The translations under genes were made by a program, and so were the position numbers. The notes under the pieces are model-generated. The model made no database searches and was not told the DNA's origin. It saw nothing but the letters and a program-made list of their open reading frames with translations. 21,280 nt of DNA from IMG/VR virus record IMGVR_UViG_3300004770_000140, positions 1 through 21,280 of that record, one strand, 5' to 3'. The stretch's first letter is position 1. The number at the start of each line of letters is the position of its first letter. Origin of the DNA: a virus. Of this stretch, positions 21,098-21,280 are shown piece after piece.

Positions 21098-21114
21098 TGT
21101 ATCTCCAAAAATAC

Positions 21115-21142
21115 TTGCACAAAATCAAATAAGTAGTATCAT
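21115..21142 (+). promoter_or_regulatory. Candidate promoter for the next late genes
   Basis: TTGCAC (21115-21120), a 16-nt spacer, TATCAT (21137-21142). Transcription from near 21149 would include the structured leader before the gene at 21231. The match is moderate, but the position after the leftward HNH gene makes a new rightward promoter necessary. Confidence 0.45.
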
Positions 21143-21163
21143 TCAACTATCTGGGAATTTATA

Positions 21164-21217
21164 TTCTTACCAACTGCCCCAGCAGGCGATGCAACGATGG
21201 TAAGAAAACTTTTGCAT
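21164..21217 (+). promoter_or_regulatory. Pseudoknot-forming RNA leader
   Basis: A 9-bp stem TTCTTACCA (21164-21172) with TGGTAAGAA (21198-21206). Its loop contains a small hairpin CTGC/GCAG (21174-21177, 21182-21185) and ATGCAA (21189-21194), which is complementary to TTGCAT at 21212-21217. That segment ends directly at the ribosome binding site AAAGGA (21218-21223). Such a fold could control translation like a riboswitch or protein-binding leader. I recognise no known class. Confidence 0.55.
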
Positions 21218-21230
21218 AAAGGACTTCAAA

Positions 21231-21280
21231 ATGGGATTAGCTACACATTTAGGCTCATGGTTATTGGGCACAGTTAAGAA
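21231..21280 (+). CDS. N-terminus of a late phage protein (partial)
   Basis: Sixteen complete codons before the window ends: MGLATHLGSWLLGTVK. AAAGGA (21218-21223) is 7 nt before the ATG. Proteins that begin with an ATHLG-x-WLLGT wording are familiar from late regions just after the capsid gene of aquatic phages, where they are usually of unknown or presumed virion function. The gene continues to the right. Confidence 0.7.
   Translation, partial: MGLATHLGSWLLGTVK

Overview
This window is a segment of a tailed double-stranded DNA phage genome (Caudoviricetes). The evidence is a head-and-packaging block on the + strand (small terminase candidate, large terminase, portal, GroES-like protein, scaffold, decoration protein, major capsid protein) facing a long, tightly overlapping block of small accessory genes on the - strand. 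No integrase, lysogeny repressor, ribosomal or housekeeping gene is visible. Replication and most tail genes must lie outside the window.

Layout. Positions 1-5397 (- strand) form an overlapping operon: a MoxR-type AAA+ ATPase, a DUF3150-like protein, a metallopeptidase-like/VWA protein, a PAPS-reductase-family protein, and five small related winged-helix-like proteins set between them. Positions 5493-9670 (- strand) hold a run of tiny membrane proteins, an M28/M20-like zinc peptidase, an unrecognised 529-aa Zn-ribbon protein, and a small HTH-like protein. Positions 9680-10580 are essentially non-coding. They contain many GTTAC/GTAAC motifs and a large inverted duplication, and are the best candidate for a replication origin or master control region. 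Positions 10581-11318 hold two - strand unknown genes with their own promoter and terminators. Positions 11319-11695 are a divergent control region. Positions 11696-20371 (+ strand) are the packaging and head genes, closed by a strong terminator.

The most interesting part is the short cassette after the capsid terminator, 20413-21110. It holds a promoter, a 23-codon gene that is a clear PqqA (precursor peptide of pyrroloquinoline quinone), a GC-rich RNA structure that can fold in two exclusive ways, a tRNA-Thr(UGU), and a convergent HNH endonuclease whose last codons run into the tRNA. No other pqq gene is present in the window, so the peptide would have to use the host's PqqB-E machinery. 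This suggests a host with PQQ-dependent dehydrogenases, plausibly a methylotroph of the Methylophilaceae type; that host assignment is inference. Just beyond it, the next late gene starts behind a leader that can form a pseudoknot abutting its ribosome binding site.

Two further DNA signals recur. One is a dyad (core CGGACA-WW-TGTCCG) found five times, always between genes of the - strand half. The other is a set of GTTAC-containing repeats in the putative origin and again before the terminase genes. Together they suggest a phage-encoded regulatory circuit. Assignments rest on reading motifs and gene order by eye; no database search was possible.
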